Source: Flavobacteriales bacterium (GTDB taxonomy: Bacteria; Bacteroidota; Bacteroidia; Flavobacteriales_E; Vicingaceae). From it: 64,000 nucleotides of DNA. The DNA is taken from contig JABTUP010000014.1 of NCBI GenBank assembly GCA_015075325.1, positions 25,848 through 89,847 on the forward strand, given 5' to 3'. Below are positions 36,999 to 46,950 of the stretch, piece by piece. The notes below the pieces were generated by a model, which saw only the letters and a program-made list of their open reading frames with translations, searched no databases and was not told the DNA's origin. Position 1 is the stretch's first letter. Every line of letters begins with the position of its first letter. The position numbers were made by a program, and so were the translations under genes.

Positions 36999-39900
36999 TA
37001 TTAAACTTTGCTTTAACACCATCCACCACAGCATAAACAACTGGTACCAAATAAACGGTTAAAATTAATGAAGAGAGCAATCCGCCAATAATTACCCATG
37101 CCAGTCCGTTTTTCCACTCACTTGCCGAACCTGTGGCTAAAGCAATCGGCAACATACCAATTACCATAGAAAGAGTAGTCATTAAAATTGGACGCATTCT
37201 TCCTTTTCCTGCTATAATTAAGGCTTCTTTGTAATTTTTTCCTTCTGCTTTAAGCTGATTGGTAAAATCTACAATTAAAATAGCGTTTTTGGTAACCAAT
37301 CCCATCAACATAATTAATCCCAATAAGGCAAATAAACTTAAATGACTAAGGGTTAAGTTGAGTGCTAAAAATGCTCCAATTGCAGCAACAGGAATGGAAA
37401 ACAATACCACAAAAGGATAAATAAAACTATCGTACAACGCTACCATAATTAGGTAAATCAATAAAAACGAAATAATTAAAACCGAACCCAATGCTCCAAA
37501 GCTATCATTTTGACGTTTAATGTCGCTACCCCAAGTCATTTGTATGTTTTCGGGTAAAGGATTTTCTTTAACATACGCCACCACTTCATCAGCAACTGTT
37601 CCAGAAGGTCGCCCTAATGAATTTGCAGTAATTGTTACAGCAGGTTGTCGGTCTAGTCGTTCTAACAATGATGGTGAATTGCTTTGTTTTACTTCGGCAA
37701 ACTGAGCAATTTCTATCGGCATGCCCATTGGGTTTACAATAGGAAGTTTATTTACATCGTTGAAATTTTTCCTATCAAAATCAGCCAACTGAATACGAAC
37801 AGGATATTCCGTTCCATCTTCTGTTAAAGTAGCATCATCGTTTCCGCTAAAAGCAGTACGTAAATTCATTCCCACATATGCGGTGTTCAAACCCATTCGC
37901 TGCATTTTATCTTTATCGGGAATAACTTGGTACTCCGGACTACCTTCTTCTACCGAAAGTTTTACATTATCAGCCCCGGGAGTTTTTTCAATAATGGATT
38001 TTAACTTATGAGCAGTTGCCATTACTTCCTCATTATTACTACCACTAAGTGTAATTTCTATTGGTGCCGAACGTGGTATTAATCCTAAACCAGCAATACC
38101 ATATTTTATTCCCGGAAACTTGCTTTGTAAATCGCTACGGAGATCTTGCATAAACTGTTCGGTAGCTATGTTGTTAATCTCTTTCTTATCTTTGAGCTGA
38201 ATGGTAAATTCAGTTTTGTAAGGAGATCCTACTCCCAGGCTTCCTATTCCGGTACTTGGCCCACCTACATTACTAAAAAGTGTTGCTACTTCATTTTTTT
38301 GTAAAATATATTGTTCAATTTGGTTGGAAATGCTATCATTATAATGAATAGCAGTATTTTTATCAAATTCCAAGGACATCATAAATTTACCTTGATCGCC
38401 AGTAGCAATTAGCTCTTTACCAATAATACCTTGTTTCATCATAATTCCTGTAAGAGCAAAAAGTAAAACGATAATGCCACCAAAAATTAATTTATGGTTC
38501 AACACCCATTCCAACTGGTTTCCGTACCAATTGGTAAATTTATCCAACTGATGTTCAAACCACAATAAAAATTTGTTGAAGAAATTTGTGGGCTGCAAAT
38601 CTTCTTTCTTTCCCATACGAGAAGCCATCCATGGTGTAAGGGTAAAACCTACCAGTAAACTGGTTAAGGTAGAAGTAATTACCACCACCGAAAATTGCTT
38701 GAGCATATCGGCAACAAATACTTGTAAAAACAATATTGGTAAGAAAACCACCACATCTACCAACGTAATAGAAAGAGCAGAAAATCCAATTTCCATACGT
38801 CCGTCCATAGCTGCTTCTTTTTTCTCTTTGCCCATATCTAAATGACGTTGAATATTTTCAAGCACAACTGTAGCGTCATCCACCAAAATTCCGATAATCA
38901 ACGACATGGCTAAAAGTGTCATTAAGTTTAGTGTATAGCCCAAAATCCACATTACGGCAAAAGCTGTTACTAAAGAAGTTGGTATTGCCACCAAAACAAT
39001 AATGGAGTTTCTGAAACTTCTCAAAAAGAGCAACATGACCAATGAAACCAATATTACCGCTAAAATTAAATCGAAAACTACCGAATTTACAGCTGCAATG
39101 GTGTTATCGGTACTGTCATCGGCAATAATAAATTTTATGTTGGATGATGCATTTTGTTGTTCGATTACTTTAAACTTATCTTTTACTAACTTAGAAACGT
39201 CAACCGCATTGGCATCACCTTGCTTTTTGAGTAATAAACCAATACCGTTTTTACCGTTGTAACGGCTGATGGAAGAGGTTTCAACATGAGCATCTTTAAC
39301 CGTAGCCACATCTTTAACATAAACAGGACTGCCTGGAATCGGCATAGCAACTTGTACGTTTTCAATATTTTTTAACGTGTTGAATTTTCCTGTTAACCGA
39401 ACCGAATTACTTTCTTTGTCGGTTTGCACTTTTCCTGCAGGCAAATCCAAGCCCGAACGATTAATGGCTTCCACCACTTGCAGCATAGAAATTTTATAGA
39501 GTTTTAAACGATTGGGATTTATGTTTACTTGTATTTCGCGTTCTTCGCCACCCAACAAAGTAATTTCTGCAACTCCTTTTAATTGTTGGATTTGAGGTAA
39601 AAATTCATCTTTCATTTTTTGATAAAAAACAGTTGCATCTAAATCACTTGTTGCACTAATCGACATGATGGGCAAATCGTTAGGAGAAACCTTGCTCATT
39701 TCAGGACTTAAAATATCTTCAGGCAGATCTTTTTTAATGTTGTCGATGTAACGTTGAGCATCTTGCATGGTTTTATCCAAGTCGGTACCGTATTTTAAGT
39801 TGGCTATAACAATAGAAGCATTTGGCAACGATTTGGTTACCAAAAAATCAACTCCTTCGAGATTCGCTAAGGCATCTTCAATTTTTCTACTTACCGATGT

Positions 39901-40080
39901 TTCTACTTCTTCTGGTTCAGCACCCGGATAAGCCGTTTTTATTACTACAACAGGTTGGTTGAAATCGGGCATTAACTCATAACTTAAATTGGTAAAACCG
40001 ATGTATCCCAAAAGGATAAATAAACTAAACAACACTATTATTAGCGATGGTCGGTTAATGGATATGGATGTAATGTTCAT
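36988..40080 (-). CDS. RND efflux transporter, inner-membrane subunit (HAE1 family)
   Basis: A 1030-residue AcrB-type pump. I start it at ATG 40080 (NITSISINRPSLIIVLFSLF); the frame reaches back to 40104 but that part lies in a palindromic repeat. Twelve helices, two periplasmic loops; proton-relay residues in SLIIGILVDDATVVLENIQR, and the second-half counterpart in MGLVTKNAILIVDFTNQLK. It is the last gene of a TolC-adaptor-pump operon, so the tripartite system is complete here. A 183-base spacer holding a REP-like palindrome separates it from the adaptor. Confidence 0.92.
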   Translation of the reverse strand: MNITSISINRPSLIIVLFSLFILLGYIGFTNLSYELMPDFNQPVVVIKTAYPGAEPEEVETSVSRKIEDALANLEGVDFLVTKSLPNASIVIANLKYGTDLDKTMQDAQRYIDNIKKDLPEDILSPEMSKVSPNDLPIMSISATSDLDATVFYQKMKDEFLPQIQQLKGVAEITLLGGEEREIQVNINPNRLKLYKISMLQVVEAINRSGLDLPAGKVQTDKESNSVRLTGKFNTLKNIENVQVAMPIPGSPVYVKDVATVKDAHVETSSISRYNGKNGIGLLLKKQGDANAVDVSKLVKDKFKVIEQQNASSNIKFIIADDSTDNTIAAVNSVVFDLILAVILVSLVMLLFLRSFRNSIIVLVAIPTSLVTAFAVMWILGYTLNLMTLLAMSLIIGILVDDATVVLENIQRHLDMGKEKKEAAMDGRMEIGFSALSITLVDVVVFLPILFLQVFVADMLKQFSVVVITSTLTSLLVGFTLTPWMASRMGKKEDLQPTNFFNKFLLWFEHQLDKFTNWYGNQLEWVLNHKLIFGGIIVLLFALTGIMMKQGIIGKELIATGDQGKFMMSLEFDKNTAIHYNDSISNQIEQYILQKNEVATLFSNVGGPSTGIGSLGVGSPYKTEFTIQLKDKKEINNIATEQFMQDLRSDLQSKFPGIKYGIAGLGLIPRSAPIEITLSGSNNEEVMATAHKLKSIIEKTPGADNVKLSVEEGSPEYQVIPDKDKMQRMGLNTAYVGMNLRTAFSGNDDATLTEDGTEYPVRIQLADFDRKNFNDVNKLPIVNPMGMPIEIAQFAEVKQSNSPSLLERLDRQPAVTITANSLGRPSGTVADEVVAYVKENPLPENIQMTWGSDIKRQNDSFGALGSVLIISFLLIYLIMVALYDSFIYPFVVLFSIPVAAIGAFLALNLTLSHLSLFALLGLIMLMGLVTKNAILIVDFTNQLKAEGKNYKEALIIAGKGRMRPILMTTLSMVIGMLPIALATGSASEWKNGLAWVIIGGLLSSLILTVYLVPVVYAVVDGVKAKFNIRD

Positions 40081-40094
40081 TTTATTTGTATTTA

Positions 40095-40130
40095 GCCTCC
40101 CCAACCCTCCCGAAGGGAGGGAGAAAGTGA
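40095..40130 (+). repeat. REP-like palindrome, copy c
   Basis: Starts GCCTCCCCAACCCTCCCG and folds as ACCCTCCC-GA-GGGAGGG. It matches copies a and b near parE in layout. It lies between the adaptor and pump genes. Confidence 0.65.
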
Positions 40131-40263
40131 ATTTGCTATTTTTAATTTGTTTTCAATTGGTATTTCTTCTTTCTTCAATAAATAGATTCTTCACATCATT
40201 TTACACCACGCAAAAGGCGTAGGTAAAATATCGTTCAGAATGACAACAATCGTAAATCGTAAA

Positions 40264-41325
40264 TCATTTAATGTCCACATTCGCTCCATCAAATAAATTG
40301 ATAAAACCTTTGCTTACTACCTCATCGCCAATGTTTAACCCTTTTTCAATAAGTACTTGGTTTTGAACTCTTTTTTTAATGACAATTGGAGTTAAAACAG
40401 CTTGATTATTTTTAATGAGGTAAACCGATGGATTGTCTTCTCCACCCTGAAGAATAGCAGCTGGAATATAAATGCCATCTTCTTCATTTGAAGCAATAAG
40501 TTCTACTTTTCCAAACATTCCAGCTTTTATAAAAAGGTCCTTGGTGTTTTGCACTAAAAACTGAATGGGAAATCCTCCAGCAGGATTAGCTTTACTGCCA
40601 ATAGCCATCACTTTTCCGTTTAATTTTGTTTGGTGATTTACATCTGGAATAATGCTGTAATTCTCATCCATGCTGAACGTATTCAAATCATTTTCAGAAA
40701 TAAAAATGGTAAACCGTAATTGTTGAATTTCTGTAAGTTGAAGCAGTGGAACTCCAGGAGCAGCAAAGGCTCCAGATTCAGTCATTTTCATGGTAATAAT
40801 ACCATCAAATGGAGCTTTTATCGTTGTTTTTGAAATTTGTTCTAAAAGTGTGCTACGCTTAATTTTAGCTGTTCTTAAACCTAACTCCGCTTTTTCGAGT
40901 TGTACGCCTTGAATGGCTTCAGCCTCAGCAAGTATTTTAAAACGATTTACATCATTTTCTAATCCTTCAATTTGAACGTTTACTTCCTGTAATTGCAATT
41001 CTAGTAATGATTTATCTAACTGCACAAGAGCTTGACCTTTTTTTACTTCCGAACCTAAATCAACCAAAACGTCATTTACTTTTCCCTGAATATCGGCATT
41101 GATTTTTACTTCTTTGTTGGCTTCAAAAGTTCCAGAAAATGTAAAATTTGACCGAGCTTGTTGGGTTTTAATGGTCATAGTTTCCACTTCAATTTGGGCA
41201 GTTTTATCGTAATGATACACTTTGTTTTCGGTAGTTTTTTTATTGTTAGCCAATTTAAAAATGACCAAGGCAGTAATGCCTATTGCGACAAGGATACCGA
41301 TGTATTTTTTCCAGTTTGTTTTCAT
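40264..41325 (-). CDS. Periplasmic adaptor (membrane fusion protein) of RND pump
   Basis: A 353-residue HlyD/RND adaptor with an N-terminal helix (YIGILVAIGITALVIFKLA), the lipoyl motif NADIQGKVNDVLVDLGSEVKK, a helical hairpin, the second lipoyl part IKAPFDGIITMKMTESGAFA, and the beta-barrel and membrane-proximal domains (ending VSKGFINLFDGANVDIK). It bridges the pump at 36988-40080 and the channel at 41366-42694. Spacing of 40 bases from the channel gene supports one transcript. Confidence 0.9.
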   Translation of the reverse strand: MKTNWKKYIGILVAIGITALVIFKLANNKKTTENKVYHYDKTAQIEVETMTIKTQQARSNFTFSGTFEANKEVKINADIQGKVNDVLVDLGSEVKKGQALVQLDKSLLELQLQEVNVQIEGLENDVNRFKILAEAEAIQGVQLEKAELGLRTAKIKRSTLLEQISKTTIKAPFDGIITMKMTESGAFAAPGVPLLQLTEIQQLRFTIFISENDLNTFSMDENYSIIPDVNHQTKLNGKVMAIGSKANPAGGFPIQFLVQNTKDLFIKAGMFGKVELIASNEEDGIYIPAAILQGGEDNPSVYLIKNNQAVLTPIVIKKRVQNQVLIEKGLNIGDEVVSKGFINLFDGANVDIK

Positions 41326-41365
41326 TTTTTCTATTTTGTAAATCGTAATTCTAAAATCATAATTC

Positions 41366-42694
41366 TTAGTTCTTAAAATTTCCTGTTAGTTTTTTTAATT
41401 CTAAATCTGCTTTTAAATATTCTATTATAGAAGAAAGGTATTGTTGCTGAGCATCACGCAATGCATTGTCTGCCATTAAAACTTCGGTTAAGTTGGCTGT
41501 TCCTTGTTTTTGTTGCAACAAAATTTGCTGATAAACCTTTGAAGCCAATTCAGCTTGTTTTTTTGTATTTTCAACCGTTTTTTGTGTGATAATTTTTTGC
41601 TGACGAGCATTTAAGGTCTGCATATTGGTTTGGTCGTTGAGCATTTCCAACTGCAGATTGGCATTGGTTATCTCCAACTTTTTTTGGTTAATTTTTCGCT
41701 GGGTTGATAGCCCTTGAAAAAGCGGGTATTGCAATTTTATTCCTCCAAAACTAATGGGGTAAAAATTTAAAAATTCGTTAGGTTGTTCGTTATAACCAAA
41801 GCCGGTGGTTCCGTACATTCCGAATAAAGCAAGTGTTGGCAAGCGACTTCTTTTTATGCTTTTTAATTCCATATCCAACAACTTGGTTTTCTGCTGTACC
41901 AACGCTATGTCAATATTGTTAATAGATGTTTGTTCGGGTTGCGTTTCAAAAACAACTTGCTGCTCCACATTGATGTTACTTTCCAAGTCTACTCCCATCA
42001 TTATTTTTAACATATTTAGAACTTGTTCCTGTTTGCTCAAAAGCAATTCGTGTTGAGTAAGGAGCTGTTGCAATTGCAATTCTATTTTGGTAACATCAGT
42101 TTGCTTGGCAAGCAACTGGCTGTGTAGTAATTGCATATTTTTTAGCAACACGTTATTGTTGTTGATATTACTATCAATAAACGCTAGTTGATTTTGAAGG
42201 ATTTGAGCATTGTAGTATAAATTACTCACCTCAAAAAATACTTCTTCTTCGGTTTTTTTGTGTTGCAAACTGCTCATTTCTATTGCCATTTTGGTAGCTG
42301 AAATGTTCGTATATAGCTGTGGATTATACAAGGGCATACTCACTTGTAAATTCGCATTAATGTTATGAGGAACTCCAAATTGGGCTTCTTTAAATTGTCC
42401 TTCGGGAGCTAACGGATTGAATGTAGATAGCGGCATTAGCTGATAAGGCAAATCCACATAATATTTGTATTCTCCGTTGACATCAATTCTGGGAAAAAGG
42501 TTTGCCTGAACTTCTTTTTGTTTTTGTTCGCTAATTAGCTGGTTATTGCGACTAATTTGCAATTTTTTATTGTTTGCTAAAGCAGTATCAATACATTGCT
42601 GTAATGAATAGGTTTGAGCGTTTGTATTGGTTACTAGCAATAATAGAAGTAATGCAAAAGTTGATATAATCGTGTGAGTGTTTACTAACTTCAT
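41366..42694 (-). CDS. TolC-family outer-membrane channel
   Basis: A 442-residue outer-membrane efflux protein with signal peptide (TIISTFALLLLLLVTNTNAQ) and the TolC internal duplication: YSLQQCIDTALANNKKLQIS near the N-terminus and long coiled-coil helices rich in Gln and Leu, ending LKADLELKKLTGN. It forms the trimeric exit duct for the adaptor and pump behind it. It is the first gene of the operon, with a likely repressor site and -7 box at 42746-42772, about 50-78 bases upstream. Confidence 0.9.
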   Translation of the reverse strand: MKLVNTHTIISTFALLLLLLVTNTNAQTYSLQQCIDTALANNKKLQISRNNQLISEQKQKEVQANLFPRIDVNGEYKYYVDLPYQLMPLSTFNPLAPEGQFKEAQFGVPHNINANLQVSMPLYNPQLYTNISATKMAIEMSSLQHKKTEEEVFFEVSNLYYNAQILQNQLAFIDSNINNNNVLLKNMQLLHSQLLAKQTDVTKIELQLQQLLTQHELLLSKQEQVLNMLKIMMGVDLESNINVEQQVVFETQPEQTSINNIDIALVQQKTKLLDMELKSIKRSRLPTLALFGMYGTTGFGYNEQPNEFLNFYPISFGGIKLQYPLFQGLSTQRKINQKKLEITNANLQLEMLNDQTNMQTLNARQQKIITQKTVENTKKQAELASKVYQQILLQQKQGTANLTEVLMADNALRDAQQQYLSSIIEYLKADLELKKLTGNFKN

Positions 42695-42745
42695 AAGGCA
42701 AAAAAATAGGATTAATTATTTCAAACAATACTAATATTAAAAAAT

Positions 42746-42772
42746 GTAAGTTAGTATTCACTTACAAAAGTA
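42746..42772 (-). promoter_or_regulatory. Promoter and palindromic operator of the TolC-adaptor-RND operon
   Basis: On the - strand a -7 box TACTTTTG (42772-42765) runs straight into a palindrome with half-sites GTAAGT and ACTTAC 8 bases apart (42746-42765; + strand GTAAGTTAGTATTCACTTAC). A repressor bound here would cover the transcription start. A nearly identical site lies at 54772-54798 in front of the operon that contains a TetR gene. Confidence 0.7.
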
Positions 42773-42812
42773 GAGATAAAAACTTTTCTGTTTTAATATT
42801 CGTGCTTTTTTT

Positions 42813-43421
42813 TTACAATTTGTTATACAAATCGATAGCTTCTGAAGATGATGGATTATATAAGAGGCATTTATTTAATGCATTTTTTGCATTTGAAATG
42901 CTACCAAGAGCAATATTAATTTTTGCAGACAAAAGATTAACTTCATAATCGAATGGATATAAAAATGATAGCGAATTTATGTATGTTATAGCTTTTGCAC
43001 TTTTTTTGCTATTGTAATATATTAGAGCTAAACGATAGTTAGCCGTATAATTTTTTGAATCTAGTTTTACGATTGCTAAGTATTGATTTGTTATTTCCTC
43101 CCAATTTCCAATGTATGATAAAGGATTTGCAATTCCTAATCTTGGTTCAATTGAAGATGGATTTGATGTAATTGCTTTTTTATAATAAGCAACAGATTGA
43201 GTATGTTCGCCTTTTAAGTAATTTAACCAACCTAGCCTAAGGTTTACTTCATACGAAGTAGCATTTGAAAATTGTTGTATTGATTTTATTGCATCATCAT
43301 AATTATAAGCATACTCATACTCGTAGCTTTTAGCAAAAGCAGATTGAAGATTTTTGTTTAATTCTTGAGCAAACGACTGAATTGTAAATGCTAATAAAAT
43401 AATAATTGAAGTTTTTTTCAT
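42813..43421 (-). CDS. Secreted TPR-repeat protein
   Basis: A 202-residue protein with a signal peptide (KKTSIIILLAFTIQSFAQ) and about four tetratricopeptide repeats, for example LRLGWLNYLKGEHTQSVAYY and NYRLALIYYNSKKSAKAITY. TPRs mediate protein contacts, here probably in the periplasm. It is the last gene of a six-gene operon beginning at 49678, only 4 bases after the barrel gene. Its role in that unit is unknown; an adaptor between periplasmic and outer-membrane parts is a reasonable guess. Confidence 0.75.
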   Translation of the reverse strand: MKKTSIIILLAFTIQSFAQELNKNLQSAFAKSYEYEYAYNYDDAIKSIQQFSNATSYEVNLRLGWLNYLKGEHTQSVAYYKKAITSNPSSIEPRLGIANPLSYIGNWEEITNQYLAIVKLDSKNYTANYRLALIYYNSKKSAKAITYINSLSFLYPFDYEVNLLSAKINIALGSISNAKNALNKCLLYNPSSSEAIDLYNKL

Positions 43422-43425
43422 AATA

Positions 43426-44778
43426 TTAAAATTTTAATTGAAACGATAATGATAACATGTTTGATGAATAATTGTATAGCGACAACGCGTCTGTTTTATT
43501 TTCGAATTGATAAAGCAAACCTAAATTTAATTTTGTTGTAAAATGATAAGTTGTTTTAATATTAATTCTGTGACGAATGTTATCGTATGTATTAACTAAA
43601 ACCGAACCATAATATTCTGTAAATCCAATATTGGCTTTTTTAAAATACGACAAATAAAAATTAATACGTTTAAAATCTAATTTTAAATAGGGAGATAAAG
43701 TTCCTCTCACTTTTTCTTTACCAATAGGCTGATAAAAAGTAAAACCTAATTTTAGTTTTTCAGCACGTGTAGCAAATTCAGTACTTATACCAATTAACTT
43801 GTTTTGCACGCTAGAAGGCACATCAAGATTGTTAATGGTTGTATCTTGATTAAATACTTGCTGTTCCTTAAAACCAGGTTTCAGCTTTATCAACTTTTCT
43901 TCTACCCATTTTGTCTCTTGAATTCCTGAATTGTTATTTTCTAAATTCAGTTGAAAAAATGGAGAAAACTTAAATCCTCCTTTTCGCTTAGTAAAACCTA
44001 GATAAAAATATGCTCCTTGCTGTTTGTAATCACCTTTTAACAAGGTATGTTTAATGTAAGAAGAATCAATCTTGTAATCTCCTGCAAATTTTGGAAGAGT
44101 AGTTTTTGTTTCAGTACTATCGTATTTAAAATCGATTACTGATTGGTATTGATGTAAATGAAACCCAACATCAACCGACCAATTATTTCCTATATAGACT
44201 GAAGCCCCAAAATAATACTGATGTTGTTTGTATTCACCCCAAATGTTATTATTTTGATTTTGAAACAAATAACTCTGAAAAATGGCTACTTTTTTTGAAG
44301 GTAAATGTCCAATCCCAACTGAATAATAATTTACATCTCCTGCTACACTTTTATCTGCCGATAATTTAATTCCACTTTCTAAAGAAATAGTGCTAATGGC
44401 TCGTGTAAATTTTATAGAATCGTTGTTAACACTCGGATGCAAGCTTCCAGCCAAAAGTGTGTTTCCATTTTTTAATGCAGAGGCGTACAAATACTCAGCA
44501 GTCACTGTACTCAATGGGTTTTGCTTTTGGGCTTTTTTTAAGTGTTTTTCTGCTTTTAAATATTGTTTTGATTCATAAAACGCTATTCCTGTCCTTAAAT
44601 TAAGATAATGATAATCGTAACCCATTTTTTTGGCAAGTTTTCCATAATCCTTTAAGTTATCCCACATTTTATTTTCGTAGAGATAAAACGAGACACTATC
44701 TACTGTTTTGTAAGATGTTTTTTGAGCTACAATTGAAAAACTCAACATCATAAAAAAACCAATCAAATACTTGTACAT
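43426..44778 (-). CDS. TPR plus outer-membrane beta-barrel protein
   Basis: A 450-residue protein with a signal peptide (YLIGFFMMLSFSIVAQ), a short TPR-like helical part (LRTGIAFYESKQYLKAEKHL, about residues 55-115) and then strands typical of an outer-membrane barrel (YYSVGIGHLPSKKVAIFQSY, later HRINIKTTYHFTTKLNLGLL) ending in LSFQLKF, a terminal aromatic as required for barrel assembly. It overlaps the preceding gene by 16 bases. I recognise no named family. As the outer-membrane member of the operon it may export or bind the operon's product; that is inference. Confidence 0.72.
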   Translation of the reverse strand: MYKYLIGFFMMLSFSIVAQKTSYKTVDSVSFYLYENKMWDNLKDYGKLAKKMGYDYHYLNLRTGIAFYESKQYLKAEKHLKKAQKQNPLSTVTAEYLYASALKNGNTLLAGSLHPSVNNDSIKFTRAISTISLESGIKLSADKSVAGDVNYYSVGIGHLPSKKVAIFQSYLFQNQNNNIWGEYKQHQYYFGASVYIGNNWSVDVGFHLHQYQSVIDFKYDSTETKTTLPKFAGDYKIDSSYIKHTLLKGDYKQQGAYFYLGFTKRKGGFKFSPFFQLNLENNNSGIQETKWVEEKLIKLKPGFKEQQVFNQDTTINNLDVPSSVQNKLIGISTEFATRAEKLKLGFTFYQPIGKEKVRGTLSPYLKLDFKRINFYLSYFKKANIGFTEYYGSVLVNTYDNIRHRINIKTTYHFTTKLNLGLLYQFENKTDALSLYNYSSNMLSLSFQLKF

Positions 44779-46946
44779 AAAACAGCTTTAAACGAGTTTG
44801 TTGAGTTGGTTAATTCAAATTCGATATTATTTGAATTAACTTTAAAATGATATAAAGAAGAAAAAATGGTTTTACTTCCAAAATTACCTTTTACCGTTGT
44901 TGTAAATTCCATTTCAGATGGACTATGCTCATTATCGATAGCCAAAAATTGAAAATGATAATTAGAGGTAAGGTAGTGAAAAAATGGTGCAGTAAAATCG
45001 TGCAGCATGTTTAATGGTTTATTAAATGTATCAGAAATTAAAAGTTTATCATTTAACACCACTCCATCGTAATACCCTAATAATATTTTGTGTGCAGCTT
45101 TATAAAAATGATGAAGCATGGTGTTTTTTGCCCCATAATATTCCGTAAAATAAAAAACCGTTCCGTTGTTTACAAAATAAGCTACAGCCTTTGTTTTGTG
45201 GCAATAAAAATAGGTTTGGTTTAAAGAGTTAACAAAAACCTCCCATTTAATGGTAATGTTATTATTTATTACAACTGTAATTTCTTGCCCAGGAATAAAA
45301 TAAAAAGCTTTAGTGAGTAATGTTGTTGGAATTATGTTACAAACAACTTCGTTTTCTTTAGGCACATCAAAAGAATGAAATTGGAATGTATTCCCATTTT
45401 TAGTTAAATAATAATCGATTGGATGCAATAAAGTTTTTGAACCAATAAATGGAGTTACTTGCATTTGAAAATGTAAATGTGGTTCTGGAGAACGACCAGA
45501 ACTACCACAATAACCAATCACTTGTCCTTTGTAAACATATTCTCCAAGTTTTACTGTTATACTTTCATTTTTTAAATGGCAAAACTTTGAAAATAAATAT
45601 TCACCGTGCTTAATAATTACAGTATTACCCCAGTTTTGTTGAATATTTACATCTTTTATAGCATTATCTTCTACATCATCAATTATAGCAATAACCCAAC
45701 CCGAAGCTGGTGCTACAATAGGTAAGTTAAAACAGTAGTAATCTTTTAAATCGTATCCACTGTTTTTATAGGTTTTATTTTCGTTATCTGTTACATCAAA
45801 ATCTAACGCAAATTGATAATCTTCTTTATGTGTAATTTTTCCATTATAACCTTGTGAAACACGCCAAAAACCCATTATTGGAAGTGAGATATTAAAATAG
45901 GTTTGACTACTAAACCGTTCTACACTATTAAAATGTTTGTAATGATTTTTTTCCAGTGAAAAATGCTGAATATAAACTTTATGAAGCTTTGTAGCCGACA
46001 TTCTTAAGTTAATGGCATAAAGCACCATCAACACAATAATATTAAATGGCAATGAATACAATGGTAAACCAAAAAACTGAAACAAGCCATGTGTTCCACT
46101 AATTACTAATGCAATGAGCGGAATTACAAATAATAACAGTAAAAACGACCTTTGGGAAGCCACTATAAAAAAACCTCCTAAAGCAATAGAAGTTAAAATA
46201 AAATTAAAGCCAATATAAGAGTATATTAAATGCGAAAAATCGGCTTCCATAAAACGATAAAACAGAAATCCCAACACAAACCCATAAATAGAAAGCACAA
46301 AAGAAATTCGGGAGTTTAGTAAAATACCAATAGCAATAATAACTCCAGCTAAATCATTATACTGAAACAAAATAGCACCTAACGAACGGAAATACAAAAA
46401 CAACACATCTGCAAAAGGAAGATAAGCAATAAAATTGGTAGTGTAATCAAAAAGTTGAGGAAAATAAGCAACAAATGTTAGTTCTGCTTTTTCTTGTAAC
46501 TCTAATGCAGAAAAGTTTTTTCCTCCAATAATGATTAGCCATGTAACCAGTAAAAAAGGAATGCTTAAAAAAGGCAATCCTTTTACAGCTAATTGATTTA
46601 AAAACCAAATAGTGATAAAAAAAGTAAGCACAGATGCAATAATCAACAATACCAACAATGATAAATTGAACTGATAAAAAATTCCGATTGCTACACCCAC
46701 CATCGCAGCATTGTATGAGTAAGTTCCTTCACGAATGTTTTTATGATCGAAATTAAAAAGTAAGGCTGTGAGCTGAGTTACTAAAACCGCCAAAATACCT
46801 GCAAAACCTCCTCCAACATCAAAAAAAGTAACCAAAATTAAAAGAATAGCTAACAATTTTCCATTGCTGAAATAAATTTGAGAAAAACTGTTTAGTAACC
46901 CTTCAAAAAGAAGTTGTGCATAATATTTTAGTGATGCGGTATTCAA
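44763..46946 (-). CDS. Urea-transporter-like domain fused to M23 metallopeptidase
   Basis: A 727-residue two-domain protein. Residues about 10-320 form a urea-transporter (UT) fold with its internal duplication: TYSYNAAMVGVAIG near residue 77 and YIGFNFILTSIALGG near residue 243. Then, after a linker, an M23 peptidase domain (about 350-500) has THKEDYQFALDFDV with the zinc-binding His and Asp, and EPHLHFQMQ with the second pair, so the active site looks intact. The last 220 residues are of unknown fold. The peptidase would face the periplasm and could cut peptidoglycan cross-bridges or a peptide. It overlaps the next gene by 16 bases and starts 4 bases after the PLP-enzyme gene. Confidence 0.85.
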   Translation of the reverse strand: MNTASLKYYAQLLFEGLLNSFSQIYFSNGKLLAILLILVTFFDVGGGFAGILAVLVTQLTALLFNFDHKNIREGTYSYNAAMVGVAIGIFYQFNLSLLVLLIIASVLTFFITIWFLNQLAVKGLPFLSIPFLLVTWLIIIGGKNFSALELQEKAELTFVAYFPQLFDYTTNFIAYLPFADVLFLYFRSLGAILFQYNDLAGVIIAIGILLNSRISFVLSIYGFVLGFLFYRFMEADFSHLIYSYIGFNFILTSIALGGFFIVASQRSFLLLLFVIPLIALVISGTHGLFQFFGLPLYSLPFNIIVLMVLYAINLRMSATKLHKVYIQHFSLEKNHYKHFNSVERFSSQTYFNISLPIMGFWRVSQGYNGKITHKEDYQFALDFDVTDNENKTYKNSGYDLKDYYCFNLPIVAPASGWVIAIIDDVEDNAIKDVNIQQNWGNTVIIKHGEYLFSKFCHLKNESITVKLGEYVYKGQVIGYCGSSGRSPEPHLHFQMQVTPFIGSKTLLHPIDYYLTKNGNTFQFHSFDVPKENEVVCNIIPTTLLTKAFYFIPGQEITVVINNNITIKWEVFVNSLNQTYFYCHKTKAVAYFVNNGTVFYFTEYYGAKNTMLHHFYKAAHKILLGYYDGVVLNDKLLISDTFNKPLNMLHDFTAPFFHYLTSNYHFQFLAIDNEHSPSEMEFTTTVKGNFGSKTIFSSLYHFKVNSNNIEFELTNSTNSFKAVLCTSI

Positions 46947-46950
46947 ATTA

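Noticed and set aside
40081..40104. Upstream start of the second RND pump
   Set aside because: This part falls in the REP-like palindrome, and RND proteins start near the MNITSISINRPSL segment.
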